Shown: positions 22,345 through 36,900, counted from the stretch's first letter. The stretch: DNA of 64,000 nucleotides from Bedellia somnulentella (GCA_963576735.1 OY755183.1:12605213-12669212), one strand, 5' to 3'. Numbers and translations: made by a program. The notes: generated by a model not told the origin, from the letters alone.

Positions 22345-24530
22345 AGATTAATGTTATATTAAATACATTGATTACAACAACAAAAAAACTAAACTATAAA
22401 TATTTAACAAAGTTGTTCTGTTGAAAACTATCACAATAACACCAAACATTCTTACAATATAATGTGGAATGGTTACAAGTAGAAATATCAATTACTTTGG
22501 TGCAATCAAACTCGAAACCAACTTTTAAAGTTACTATCAATATTTGATAAGCAAGTAATGTTCATAAGATATTATATTATATACAACACGGTTAGCAGTA
22601 CTTGGTTATGCTGGTTTACACGAATTCAGAAACATTTTAAAATAGTCACCGTTTAATCGCATACATAATGCCTTAGGTATATTGGTGCGAACTAAACCAG
22701 AAAAAATGGCGTGTAATTTTATACTTAACAGTATATATGGATTGAGAGGAATCTCAGGTGGACTTTGAAGCAAAAATGTGTTTTAATTGTTGTTTAAAAT
22801 TTTAGTTCGTTTAAATCAGAATGTTGAAGTTTGAACTAAAACTTAATTTCTCTATTGGAAGCGACATGTACTTATAGTTTACTGAAATTTATCGTGTTTA
22901 TACTAGAAATTATTACAACATATTGTGTGTATACAATCTAGAAGTCGTCCAGTAATCAAAACTACTATAAATTTTAGTAAACTATATAGCCTCCTAGCTA
23001 TAGACAAAAAATATTAACGACAAACAATAATGCTCTATTATCTACTTCACTCTGACCACAAACTTTGACACTAATTAAAAGTGTAAAAGTGCATCTGTAA
23101 CATATTTTTGTGTGTCTAATGCATTTTTTATTAAATAATATAATTTAAATGCATATTCAAACTTGAGAATGCCTTATTTACTTCGTCTATTATAAACTAT
23201 AAGTTCACAGTCATTTTCAAAATCTTGCTTAAGTTTTTGTTTCATGTTAATACGATAGAGTTTCTTACAGTAGTTAAATCGTGTCAAAATCTATTGCGTG
23301 GTTTCGAAAAGGTAAGCAAGTTAACCGACAGATACGTAATTTCACACATATTTTTTTATTGTCCGCCACTATTGTAAGAGACCTAGAGCTTTCCTTTAGT
23401 TACGAAAGTGTAAAAGTGTAGAGTTAAAATTACATACTTGCTGAAACAATAGAAAACGATTAACTAAATATCTTCCGCTCGCTCGCGCGCTCATCATCTT
23501 GAATATGCTGGCTACTGATATCGATATTTTTAATTGTAGGTTGAGTGAGTTCACAGAAAGATCGTTAAAATTCGTATGTTACAATAAGTAGTACAATTTT
23601 TTTTTCATTTTGTAAGTAAACATCGCATTAGGCTATTGTCTGTAATGGTGTTTGTAAAGTATGATGATGAATAAATAAATCTTATCTTATACAAGGCAAG
23701 TTCTTTTATTATTTTGTACAAGCTCAGATATCTTGAGATTTAAATCAGTTCCATTGAAATGTTTTGACAATGAGGAAACAACTTTAACAAAAACCACATT
23801 TTCATTTTGAATAGCCTTTTTTCCGGTGCAATTTTTGCAGCACATAAAATGATAATCAACAAAATACCCAAATTGAAAAGTCCCTACGACAGTCGTGATT
23901 TTCCTTAACTAAAAAATACAAACAATATTTAGATGTTAAATTTATAATTTTAAAGCAAAATAGTTAACTTAAGTTACTTTATTTAAATTGAAACTTCTTG
24001 AACTACAAGATTCGAGCATACAACATGTACAATATGTTTAAATTAAAATAAAGCTATATTGTTGCGACTTATATATAGTATGGTACTTGTCAAAGACGAA
24101 GCCATTGAAGGAATTTATCTCTCTTTTTGTAGTAGGCAAGGACCAGGTTTTATCGATTTTTTCTAGACAGGGAAAATGTGAATAGCGCACCAGGGTCAGT
24201 AATAATATTAAGGCAAACACTTAGTCCATACATTTTGTTCGGTGTAACTTACACTTAAAAATCTTACACTAAGCAATTCTTAACTTTCACTCTTCTTTAT
24301 CACACTTCACCAAAAACGATTATATTTTTAAATCTCCAATAAGAACACTCTTGGGTTCCTCAAATCCTTGTAACAAATATTTCACTTATCCATACAAAAA
24401 CATCTAAGAGATTATTTATACAAAAAAATCTCTCTTTTATTCCCGACACAAACACTCAAGAAGAACAAGGCAATAATCTCAGAATACAAAAATGCGTAAT
24501 GACTGCTATAGCAAGACGAAAAGGCTAACA
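22345..24530. other. AT-rich stretch downstream of TOM1, no gene recognised
   Basis: About 2.2 kb beyond the TOM1 stop with no recognised repeat, no splice-bounded frame and uniform AT-rich composition. Part of it could be a long TOM1 3' UTR, but I could not choose a polyadenylation site. Confidence 0.35.
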
Positions 24531-24605
24531 TAATACATATTAGTTTAGCTTATTCTATCAGAGCGCAAACAATTCTGTTCATCTTTCTTGATCTACTCTT
24601 CACAT
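24525..24605 (-). pseudogene. Duplicated fragment of the TOM1 terminal exon
   Basis: Matches the end of the TOM1 coding sequence at 24890-24966: TATCAGAGCGCAAAC, then TCATCTTTCTTGATCT in the same order. It includes the antisense of the last ten or so codons, the stop and about 25 bases of 3' flank. A small deletion relative to the true exon disrupts the frame. It lies in the same orientation about 360 bp downstream of the TOM1 stop. Confidence 0.75.
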
Positions 24606-24919
24606 CGAGAACGATAATAGCATGCCCATCTCTTCTAACCCCTAATAATATTTATTTCTGTCTCACTCGCACGACACGAATATTCGTATTTTCGTAAGTG
24701 AGTATTTAGTCATATTCGATGAATCCAATTAACCGTAGTTGCCGGTGGTTTCATCCACTAGTATGTATGATGCAGTTATGTTATAAACTTCGTTTGACCT
24801 TCGAAACAAAGAGTGGGACACAAATATATTTTACAAGCACTAAAAAAGGTATTGCTTTTATCGTTTACGGTTTGAAGAGAAAACCTCCTGCCCAACATAA
24901 TACATCATAATTTAGCTTA

Positions 24920-27900
24920 TCAGAGCGCAAACATGGAATCCTGGTCATCTTTCTTGATCTGCCTTTGTCGTGGGGTGTGTAAGGGTTGTCCTTCGTTAGG
25001 GGGAAGGGTGTCGGCCACCGCAGCCCTTTCTGCTAGGAATTTATCGAAGTCGCTACTTGTTACGCTGTCATGAGCGGCATTTTCTGATGATGCCTGAAGA
25101 TAATATAATAATAATGTATTCAAGATTCATCAGTGCAATAAAAAAAAATTTGTAACCTAGTTTTATAAAAAAAGTACTTATAACATAACTATGTTCTGCT
25201 CCTGAGCTAGGTTTACACCTGTATTTAAGGCAAAACAACGTGAATGTGTTATAAAATAACTGGTGATTTGCGAGCATGGGTAGTGAAGACTATGATTAAA
25301 CAGGATAATAATGTACGTTGTTTAAGGAAATTTGCCGTGTAGAATCTCGCTACCCCTTTCTACTCATGGGTGTCGTAAGAGTCGACTAAGGGTATTGGGG
25401 CTTTTTATTGGATTTTTGGGCGATGCGGTTGGAGACCCATCACCTATTCTTTGCTAGTCTAAGTGTGGGCTAAAGTTCTTTAGAGTCTAAGTGTTTTTGT
25501 TTCAGTGGACAAGTTACGGTACATTTAATGGGAATGAGATATAAAGCATAATCCACGTTGCAGTTTAAGTGCGTTTTAGTGGAAATATAATAATTAAAAT
25601 AAATAAACACACCTTTTCCTGAGCCAACCAAGCGGAAATTTCATCGATCTCTCTCTGATCCATTTCCGAAGGCTGAAATACATTTACAAATAAAATAATC
25701 AAACAAACACAAACAGTATGAAATGCAAAATAAACGACAAATAAAACAAACAAAAATCTTAAAACGAATGAAATAAAAATAATCAACCAGTCTAAAGCTT
25801 AATCAACTCATTACAATTTCAGCAATAAAGTCAGTGACACAAAAAAGCGATTAAAAAATAAGCTAAATCATTCGGTCAATCATTCATTCACTAAGTCTAT
25901 CCACGTTAAGGAGTAACAATCAAATATTAACGGGCTGAAAAATCTACACACCTACAATATAATAAAGTACCAAAATGTTATAATAAATTCATACCGGCGC
26001 TGGTATATGTGTGGGCGCGCGTTGTATAGCCGCCGCTAGACTTGTGGCGGATTGTTCCTCTAAATTATCAGCATAGCTACTGCCACTGGAATTGAGATGA
26101 TATATTAATTAATAATATTCTCTTTATATAAAGGAAAGTCGTTTTAGTAACACTATTTATAATTCGAGAACGGCTGAGAATAGATGTGGAGGCATATGAG
26201 AAGCAAAAGAAAAATACGGGATTTTATTAATCACGTTTAAATTCAATGTACAGAACTACCACTGCGAAGTTGGGGCGGTCCACTATAGTTATAAACAAAA
26301 GTTATTAATTACACTATTAAAAAAGTTATTAATTAATAGCTGAACTGATTTGGCTGAGAACGCAGCATTGCATAGAACTAAGAGAAAGACGCAGGATACT
26401 ATCATCCTATAATTTTCACCAATAATAACCTACAACCTTCAAAAGAATCACAGGCTATCTATCATCACGATTTTGCTTAAAATGTAGCACTACCCATACG
26501 AATAGGGCTCCACTAGTACAGTTCTCCACAAAATTAATAATGCACATAGAAATCTTCGTCACCATTCGGCAACGATAGTGTTCCCCGAGAGTCGGGACAC
26601 GATATATATATATATATATATATATAGAGTAGTTAAGTGCATATTATAATTTATCAGTAACGGAATTTGATTCGATGATATAAAATATATTACGTAATTA
26701 TTTTTGTAATAATTAACATTAAAAAAAAACGTGAAAAATGTTAGTAGACTTACCAATTTACAAAATAATCATTATTATAAAATTTGAATAAGAAAAATAA
26801 AGTTATTAAATTCACCTTTGAAAACAAACCCAAGATGGGTGCATGATAGCAGCTCTATATAATTCCACACAGAGAGAACACGTGCGGCCACCTACAATAT
26901 GTAAAACCGATTGACGTTGACATTGACGGACCTTTGACCGCCACCGCCCGCCCGAATTGTTTTCGTTTGAGAACACATGATATTGACATTGAAAAGTCGG
27001 GGGTAAATGGAGCTTGCTCCAATAAAGTTAAAATTAAATTCACATTTGAAAATAAACCCAAGAAGGGTGTATGATATCAGCTCTATATATTTCCACACAG
27101 AGATATGTCACCATCAATATGAAAGAAAAACGATTGACATTGACGGACCTTTGACAGCCCGGCGACCGCCACCGCCCGCCCGAATTGTTTTCGTTTGAGA
27201 ACACATGATATTGACTCGTATTACTTTCAAACAAGACGTAAAATACAAGTGCATTGTTTAGGGCGCTTGTTGTCGTCCTATGGCACCCCAATGGTGCACA
27301 GGGCCTGCATGATATCAGCCGCGGGCTCGCGACCCGTCCGGTGGTTTCCACTCGAATGCGATGCTGGCGTTTGTGGTCCCTCTTCGAAATGTGTGCCCCA
27401 TCCACCTCCATTTTCTCAGTGCGATGTCAGCGTTTGCCTTCCGTATCCTGCTTTCAACATCCTCGTCTGCACCTCCTTGACACGTAATAACACTACCGAG
27501 GTAAACAAACTTACGAGCGGATTCTAGGGGGGTATCTTGAAGCTTCAATGGTTCTGTCGTTGAAGGATTTATCCGCATGTCGACTGTTTTGCGTTTATTA
27601 ATTCGCAGGCCCATGACTTCTGCTTGCTTTCTAAGGCTCTCAAGTTTAGCTTCTAAATGGGCTAGAGTTGGCGAGATTAACACAATGTCGTCCGCGTAGT
27701 CCAAGTCTTCTAAGACAGAAGCGCCCCACTTCACACCTCGAGGTGTTTGGGTGACCGCTCTCATGACGTCGTCCAACAGAATAATGAAGAGAAGCGGCGA
27801 TAAGAGGCATCCTTGCATGACGCCCGCAGAGATGCATATTGGTGTTCCCAGCTCCTTTTCATGAATCACCCGGCATGTGCTACCTTCGTACAGGGCGCGG

Positions 27901-30900
27901 ATTATATCAATAATACACTGCGGGATGCCTCTGCGACTAAGGCTGGACCACAACGCGCCCCAGTTCACAGTATCGAAGGCTTTTTCGAAATCGACGAATG
28001 CCAGCAGTAGTTCTGACTGCCATTCGACACACTGCTCGGTCAGTATGCGCAAGGTATTAGTGTGGTCTGTGCAGGAGCGTCCGGAGCGAAAACCGGCTTC
28101 TTCTCCCCTCAGCGTCTCAGCTACTGCTGGTGCGATGCGGTTGAGCAGAATCTTCGCTAAAACTTTTTTAGGGCTGCTACGATTCAATTATTCGGGTTTT
28201 TTTTCCGGAATACGAGAATTACCGAAGATCTGCATGCGCATTATTAATTTTGGAGAATTTTATATAAATGTACAGTCGTGATAGCTCAGTCGTTGTGGTT
28301 GTACAAAGACATACCCACGCATTTCCATAAATGCGTGGGTCGGTATCTTGAGACGGACCTAAATCAACGTGTTCTTTCTCAAGCCATATGTGATGTGCGG
28401 TTAATTTATCGTGTTTGTTGCGGTGCGAGAAAACATCGTGTGGAAACCAATATGGCTAAGGTATACTCAGTCAAATGACAGAGTATCCGTTAAAATAACA
28501 GCGATAGGCCTGCCTTATCACGTGGGTACATTAGTTGTGATATCGCATGGATATTTATGTATGTTTAGAGTCGGATTCCTTTTTCCTGCTGTATTTCAAA
28601 AAGTGGCTAAGGAATTAAAGATTCTGAAGATCTAGCCACCTTAATAATTCACAGCCGGGAATTTAAGGATGTTAGCAGAGACAATACAAAATCAAGTGTT
28701 GTAAACGAATGTGAATGTATTCGTAGTTACTCACCCAATTTTGGTATTTTCGTATGTTACATTCCGCGACTGCGCAAACATATCGAATTCATCTTTCGAG
28801 CTGCCGGGGGATTTGCTGGCTTGGTCTGATTTTATATCTGAAATACAAGTTTTTTCGTTTGAATATAATATAAGTTATGTTTTAGAATTAAATAAACGGA
28901 AATAAAAAATATGTAGTTTATAATTATTATAAATTCTATATTTTTCAGATTAATCGCTGCGAACGTATCTCAATACAAATCATGCAGATTCCATCAAAAT
29001 AAATAGATAAAAAAATATTTTTAGTCATTGATCAAGAGTAGTATGTGAGAAATAAACTTAAGCTAAAAAAAAACGCCGTTAAAACTTACTCAATTTGCTG
29101 ACGTCAGGAACATCATCACTCAGATCTATCAAAGAGTCATCGTTGGCTTTTGTGTCTGAAATAGAAGCAATACAACATTAGATTGTGGTCAATATCTAAT
29201 ATAACATAACATAGCATAAACGTTCACGCCGTTTATCCCCGAAGGGGTTGGCAGAGGTACCCATACTCCTAAACTCACATGGCAGCGCCATCTAGTGTCC
29301 AGAGAAGGTACCCTAAGGGGTTGGCAGAGGTACTTATACTTCTGAACATCACGTGACTTTGTCACCTAGTGTTCAGAGTACCCATGTTTTGCATGGACAG
29401 TGTACTCACGTGATAGGGGGCAGGCCTAACGCCGTTTTGTACGGATACACTGTCACATGACTAAGTACAACTCAGCCATGTGGGTTTCCTCTCGATGTTT
29501 TCCCTCACCGTAAACAACCATGATAAATTAACCACACATATGACTTTAGAAAAGACAAATTGGTGTAGGCCCGACCCAGGATTGGAACTCACGCCCTTCT
29601 GTTTTCGGGCGGGTGTTCTACCTACTGGACTATCATGTCGCTTCATATTTCAATATCTAATATCCGTTTAATAAACAGCCAATAGTATAAAAGAACAATA
29701 TTAAGCTCTATAAAAAAGCAGTTTTGGCAAATGCTGGTAGGAGTTTCTGTAGGATACCTTGCATTGACTTCGTTTTATGTTGTTTAGAAGTTACAATAGC
29801 TTTATTTACTCTTCGTATCTCTATTACCATTTTGTCTAGTCTACAACTTTACTGTACACCAGTCATGTTAAAGAACTACCCCTTCAAAGTTTTCTAAAAT
29901 AACTGGTCTGAAATCTTAAAGTCGACACAAAAGCGCACAGAGATCTGTGAAGTCCATATATTTTAAATATTCAAAAAAGATACATATTTATAGTACTAAT
30001 AGAAAGAGCAATATAAACCTGCTGCTTTTAATCCGGGAACTCCCATTGCCGCACCCAAAATAGCTGAAGGTGTGGTACCACCAATGGCCGCTTTTCTGAG
30101 AAATAAACAACCATCGATTTAGTATTTGCTTGTTGGCGATGGCTTACCTTCCTCTTGAAGGATTTTTTTCTGTACTTGTGACAATAAATAAATTAAATTT
30201 AAAAGAGAAAAGAAAACTTATTAGTTAGATGCAACCCAAACTAACTGCTACTAGTCAGGCTGGCATATCTGAGCAGCTGGTTCTTGTAATGTTCACAAAA
30301 GAGAATCAAAAGAGAGAAGAGCTATGGAGTCGGACGTAAAGTTTAGTAGGATAAATCAAAGAGCAAGATCGAGCGAGAGAGAGAGAGAAGGAGAGACAGA
30401 GAGTTATATATATAGCTTACTCACCTTAAAAGACAGAGACAGATATATCTCACTCACCTGTTCCTAGTACACCGTAGTAGTAACTCCGCTATGCGGGTTT
30501 GCATCGTTTTCAATGTGGCGGCTAACTTATATGGTATTAAAATATAAAAAGAGAGAGACAGATATATCTCACTCACCTGTTCCTAGTACGCCGTAGTAGT
30601 AACTCCGCTATGCGGGTTTGCATCGCTTTCAATGTGGCGGCTAACTAATATGGTATTAAAATATAAAAAGACAGAGACAGATATATCTCACTCACCTGTT
30701 CCTAGTACGCCGCAGTAGTAACTCGGCTATGCGGGTTTGCATCGTTTTCAATGTGGCGGCTAACTAATATGGTATTAAAATATAAAAAGAGAGAGACAGA
30801 TATATCTCACTCACCTGTTCCTAGTACGCCGTAGTAGTAACTCCGCTATGCGGGTTTGCATCGCTTTCAATGTGGCGGCTAACTAATATGGTATTAAAAT

Positions 30901-33900
30901 ATAAAAAGACAGAGACAGATATATCTCACTCACCTGTTCCTAGTACGCCGTAGTAGTAACTCGGCTATGCGGGTTTGCATCGTTTTCAATGTGGCGGCTA
31001 ACTAATATGGTATTAAAATATAAAAAGACAGAGACAGATATATCTCACTCACCTGTTCCTAGTACGCCGTAGTAGTAACTCCGCTATGCGGGTTTGCATC
31101 GCTTTCAATGTGGCGGCTAACTAATATGGTATTAAAATATAAAAAGAGAGAGACAGATATATCTCACTCACCTGTTCCTAGTACGCCGTAGTAGTAACTC
31201 CGCTATGCGGGTTTGCATCGCTTTCAATGTGGCGGCTAACTAATATGGTATTAAAATATAAAAAGACAGAGACAGATATATCTCACTCACCTGTTCCTAG
31301 TACGCCGTAGTAGTAACTCGGCTATGCGGGTTTGCATCGTTTTCAATGTGGCGGCTAACTAATATGGTATTAAAATATAAAAAGACAGAGACAGATATAT
31401 CTCACTCACCTGTTCCTAGTACGCCGCAGTAGTAACTCGGCTATGCGGGTTTGCATCGTTTTCAATGTGGCGGCTAACTAATATGGTATTAAAATATAAA
31501 AAGAGAGAGACAGATATATCTCACTCACCTGTTCCTAGTACGCCGTAGTAGTAACTCCGCTATGCGGGTTTGCATCGCTTTCAATGTGGCGGCTAAATAA
31601 TATGGTATTAAAATATAAAAAGACAGAGACAGATATATCTCACTCACCTGTTCCTAGTACACCGTAGTAGTAACTCCGCTATGCGGGTTTGCATCGCTTT
31701 CAATGGGGCGGCTAAATAATATGGTATTAAAATATAAAAAGAGAGAGACAGATATATCTCACTCACCTGTTCCTAGTACGCCGTAGTAGTAACTCCGCTA
31801 TGCGGGTTTGCATCGTTTTCAATGTGGCGGCTAACTAATATGGTATTAAAATATAAAAAGAGAGAGACAGATATATCTCACTCACCTGTTCCTAGTACGC
31901 CGTAGTAGTAACTCCGCTATGCGGGTTTGCATCGTTTTCAATGTGGCGGCTAACTAATATGGTATTAAAATAGAAAAAGAGAGAGACAGATATATCTCAC
32001 TCACCTGTTCCTAGTACGCCGTAGTAGTAACTCCGCTATGCGGGTTTGCATCGTTTTCAATGTGGCGGCTAACTAATATGGTATTAAAATATAAAAAGAC
32101 AGAGACAGATATATCTCACTCACCTGTTCCTAGTACACCGTAGTAGTAACTCCGCTATGCGGGTTTGCATCGTTTTCAATGTGGCGGCTAACTAATATGG
32201 TATTAAAATATAAAAAGAGAGAGACAGATATATCTCACTCACCTGTTCCTAGTACGCCGTAGTAGTAACTCCGCTATGCGGGTTTGCATCGTTTTCAATG
32301 TGGCGGCTAACTAATATGGTATTAAAATATAAAAAGAGAGAGACAGATATATCTCACTCACCTGTTCCTAGTACGCCGTAGTAGTAACTCCGCTATGCGG
32401 GTTTGCATCGTTTTCAATGTGGCGGCTAACTAATATGGTATCAAAATATAAAAAGAGAGAGACAGATATATCTCACTCACCTGTTCCTAGTACGCCGTAG
32501 TAGTAACTCGGCTATGCGGGTTTGCATCGTTTTCAATGTGGCGGCTAACTAATATGGTATTAAAATATAAAAAGAGAGAGACAGATATATCTCACTCACC
32601 TGTTCGTAGTACGCCGTAGTAGTAACTCAGCTATGCGGGTTTGCATCGTTTTCAATGTGGCGGCTAACTAATATGGTATTAAAATATAAAAAGAGAGAGA
32701 CAGATATATCTCACTCACCTGTTCCTAGTACGCCGTAGTAGTAGATTTGCATCGCTTTCAATGTGGCGGCTACTAATATGGTAATAAAATATAAAACGAG
32801 AGAAAGAGAGAGAGATATATATATCTCACTCACCTGTTACTAGTGAGCCTGGCGTATCTCATCAGTTGGTTGTTGAGCTGATCGTTGACTTGTAACAGTT
32901 CGCCAGTCAGCTCGCAATGTTCTGACAGCCGAGCTACCAACTCCGCTATGCGGGTTTGCATCGCTTTCAATGTGGCGGCTAACTCCTGAGTACGGAAAAA
33001 ATCTATGGATTAGATCTTTGTCTTTAGTTTAATTAGCCTCATGTTTTTCCGTGGGTCGTATGAGGCAAATAAGATTGGCATTAACTCATTTCTTGTCGTA
33101 TAATCCCAATCAGATTATTGAGTATAGGAGTTTTTAGGATACTGATACTCACCATCCTTAAAATTAATAATATTTTCCTTACTCATCTTCAAAAAGTGGC
33201 AGAGGATTTTTTATTGATTAAGCTGTGGCTACCCTTTTATTAGAATTATAGCCATAACTATATGTTTGCAAGTATGCAAGTATTAACATAGATTAGAAAA
33301 AGAACCCAATATTTAAATTTAGTTTCAGTGCTTGTAAAAAACTCTTCCAAAACGGCTACACGATATTTCTGTAATTCGTAATATACATATTCTGGTCAAG
33401 GAATAGAACGTTGAACTTTTTTTACATGTCATCCATTTTTACTGTACTTTTTATTTATTTCATTGACACAACAACGTTGTAGTATGAGTGAGACAGCCGT
33501 CAAACCTAGCGAAGTTTTTGTGGTGTGACGTGGACCTCATCTGAAGATCCACCAAACTAGTTGTGTGACAAATCTTTATGTTGAAAACTTGGCACAGATA
33601 TAACAATATTTGAGTTTCTCATTTATCATCACCAACAGCTAGCTAGTATAATTTGGCGATAGTGTCTGCGGTGATATGATAAGACTCACGTCCAGCAGCT
33701 CGATGTCGCTGGCGTGGTGCTGGGCGGGCGGCTGCGCGGTCAGCTCGTTGAGCATGTCCGCCAGCACCGCCAGGTTGGACTGCACCACCGACAGGTCTGC
33801 GCGCAGCTTGCTGTTCTGACTGGCTGAGAGAGACTGGAAAGTAAAATTAAAATCTGTTTTAATAAAAATGAAAAAGACCAATTATTTTATTGTATAGTAG

Positions 33901-36900
33901 TAAAGTTGTAGATACAACTAAACACACGGGAGACATGTTGACAAGTCAACTTGAAGTACAGAAAATTTTGTAATGTTTTGATTATATCTATGATAGTTGA
34001 TAAATTGGGCAATCTAGATTAGAAATCTTGGAGTGTAAGTGAATTATCGCAACAAGCATTCTGTTCATTCATATGCGAGATTTGCATACGCGGTCGCCAC
34101 TCTAGAACCATTGTTCCGATCAGTTCTTGCTTTGAACTATTACGTACTAAGCAACATGCATGCACTTATCCAACTTACATTTAAGATGAAATATATTTTG
34201 TTACTATTCAATTAAGGAAATAAAAATTTTCGACACCAACGGGACTCGAACCCACGACATCCGGGTATACGCTCCCGTCGCTCTGCCAACTGAGCTATGG
34301 TATCAAATGACCACTAGCGCAAAAATTTGTATTTGCTTGTTTCTTTACACAGTACTGGTGTTAGCGCCATCTACCGTCGAATTATTACATCTCGGTTTAT
34401 TTTTTATTTCTTTAATTGATTAGTAATAATCATTAATATCCACATGAGGTTTTCATGCAAAACAAAGCCTAAATATTTTGTCACTGTCCATCATCACTTT
34501 TTTCGTAAAACAACCGGGTATCATGACAAAATAATTTCAAGCATTAATATCAGAATAATTTTGAATAAAATTCCAATTAATATTCCAACATCTAAACCAA
34601 TGGTATTAGTACTCACAGTAAGTCCCGGCTGCACATCAGGTTGTCTTGCCGGCGAGTGTGAGACGTCACGCTGCGGAGATCCCGTGGGACCATCCACCAT
34701 GTCTGGGACGCTCTGGATGAGATAAGATGAAAATGTAAAACAATAAAAGCGGAGCTTAAATTTCCACTCGTATCTGTCTACAAATTATGTCTGTTATACT
34801 TTTACAATAAATTTATCGTTATGGAGAAAAGAGATAAAAACCTATATTTTGTTCATTTCACCTTTTTTGCAGAAATTGGATCAAAGGGGATTTATTTCTC
34901 ACGTCTCTGACATAATTTTCAGCTCTGTGCGTATTTTGCCTAAGATATGACTTATTTATGTCCATTTTGACTGGATTGTATATCGCAAGATATTATTCTT
35001 TTGACTTTATTTAGGTCTAATATGATTCGATTATTTATTAGTTTAAAAAGTTCGAACTGTACGTTTTAAATATAATGGCCTTAATTTAACTACAAAGAAA
35101 TAATTACGCCCTTAAAGAATTATAGACTTGATACCATTTAGTTTTTTATTGTATTTTATAAGGATTTTTGTTTATAACAATCTTATTAATATTTTTATAA
35201 AAACGTGGTCTCAACTTACCCTCTGCGGTGTAAATATCGGCGCCATAGCATCCAAGTCAGTCATGGGAAACTCGATACCTTTCTGTTTCAATTCATTGTA
35301 CACTTGAACGACGCCCTGGAAAATTTTACGAAACCGTCAACGTGTCTTCTTTGAAAATGAGGAGTTGAACTGGTGACAAACCTTTTACGCTTTATTTTGT
35401 TTTTATGTTTACTTTTTATGTTAATAAGTTATAACATCGCCATGTTGGTCTCTTCAGAAGGATTTTCGACCTCGAAAAAAACAAATAAAGGTCTGAATAC
35501 CTGGAAAGGTCTGAAGTATATAATAAAGACTAGAATACCTTCTGCGCAAGTAAGAATTAACAATAATAAAATACTCATTATCAAACCAACACATTAGAAA
35601 ATAAAAACATTAAATGCTCAGTTCTTTCTACTAAGAAACCAATTCAAATCAAATAAGCTTTAAAGGAGATATTATACCTGCAAATCCGGCTGCGAGTGAA
35701 ACGCGTCTGCCCAACACTGTATGAGGCTGAGCACCTTCTCTTGCACCACGGCCGGGGGATCGTTCTTAGGTCCAATCAACTTTACCTGAAACAAAAAAAA
35801 TATAGTTTGTTAATTTATTCATAATGAAGATCTTGTTTTTGTGTTGTCCTTTTCAACAAACGTTCTGGCATAGCTTAGGGTATAAAAAATGAGAAGAAAT
35901 TGGAAAAATATGTGTATAATCATAGCAGGGACATATTCACTGATTCATTTACTAATTAACTTATTAAGTATTAATTGCTTTTTAAGCATTTTGTTAGTAA
36001 TTCATTTTGTGCGAGTTATTGTTTAGTCTATTTTTATAAAGTCAACATAAAAATAAGAAAAAATGCGATTTTGATTGGCGGACTATGCAGAATGGAAGTG
36101 TGAATGTAATGTTTGAAAGATTTATTTACTTTACGTGTTCTTATAACCAAGACAATAATCCAAAGAGAGATAGCCAGATCTTCCGAAAGAAAAAACACTT
36201 GTCGTTTTAAAAGAGATAACACGGTGAAATTATTGATTTTTCATGACAAATGTGCAATCATTCCTAGGGAACTGGAGTTATTATCATTCGCAGATCTTTA
36301 AGTTAACTGCATCCAAGGCGATTAATGAGGTAGAGTAGAAATATTCCAAGCCGACAAAACACGTTGATTATTTAATTTATCGTAGCTTATTTTCATTATC
36401 AGTATCATTAAAATATTCCACCAGCAAAGCAGCATATTAATACGATTTTATGGTAACCAAAAACATGTTTTCCCCTCCTAAGGCATGTTATTTGGTTCAC
36501 AAAACGAGTTCTTTTATCGTATTGTATTATGCAGCGACGGCCGAAGACTATGCAGATTGTACTAAAATTTCCATTATTAAAATTTTGTATCGAAAACAAA
36601 TACAAACTGGTAAAAGAATAAAAGCAAATTTGCAAATATAATCAACGAAACCCCTTTTTGTATATGTAAATTTCAACCAACCCGTGAAAATTTTGCGATG
36701 TGACAAAAGGCGTGAGTTTATTTAAGAGACTGTAGTGATAAAGCATGAACCCATAACTGCAACGATCTTTTATTTGACCAACGTTTCTCTTTTCAAATTC
36801 CAAAAATTGATAGGTTCTTCCCAGAAGCCATGTGTAGTTGTGTACCCATATTTGGGATTATGGTATGGTACGGTACGGTTGACCAAACAAAAAGCATTAG

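Noticed and set aside
27195..28281. Plus-strand open frames opposite the RTE RT
   Set aside because: Shadows of the minus-strand RT frame carrying the YADD motif.
30431..32828. CRISPR-like array
   Set aside because: The units are contiguous 119-bp repeats with no unique spacers, inside an intron of a eukaryotic gene, and derive from TOM1 exon 7.
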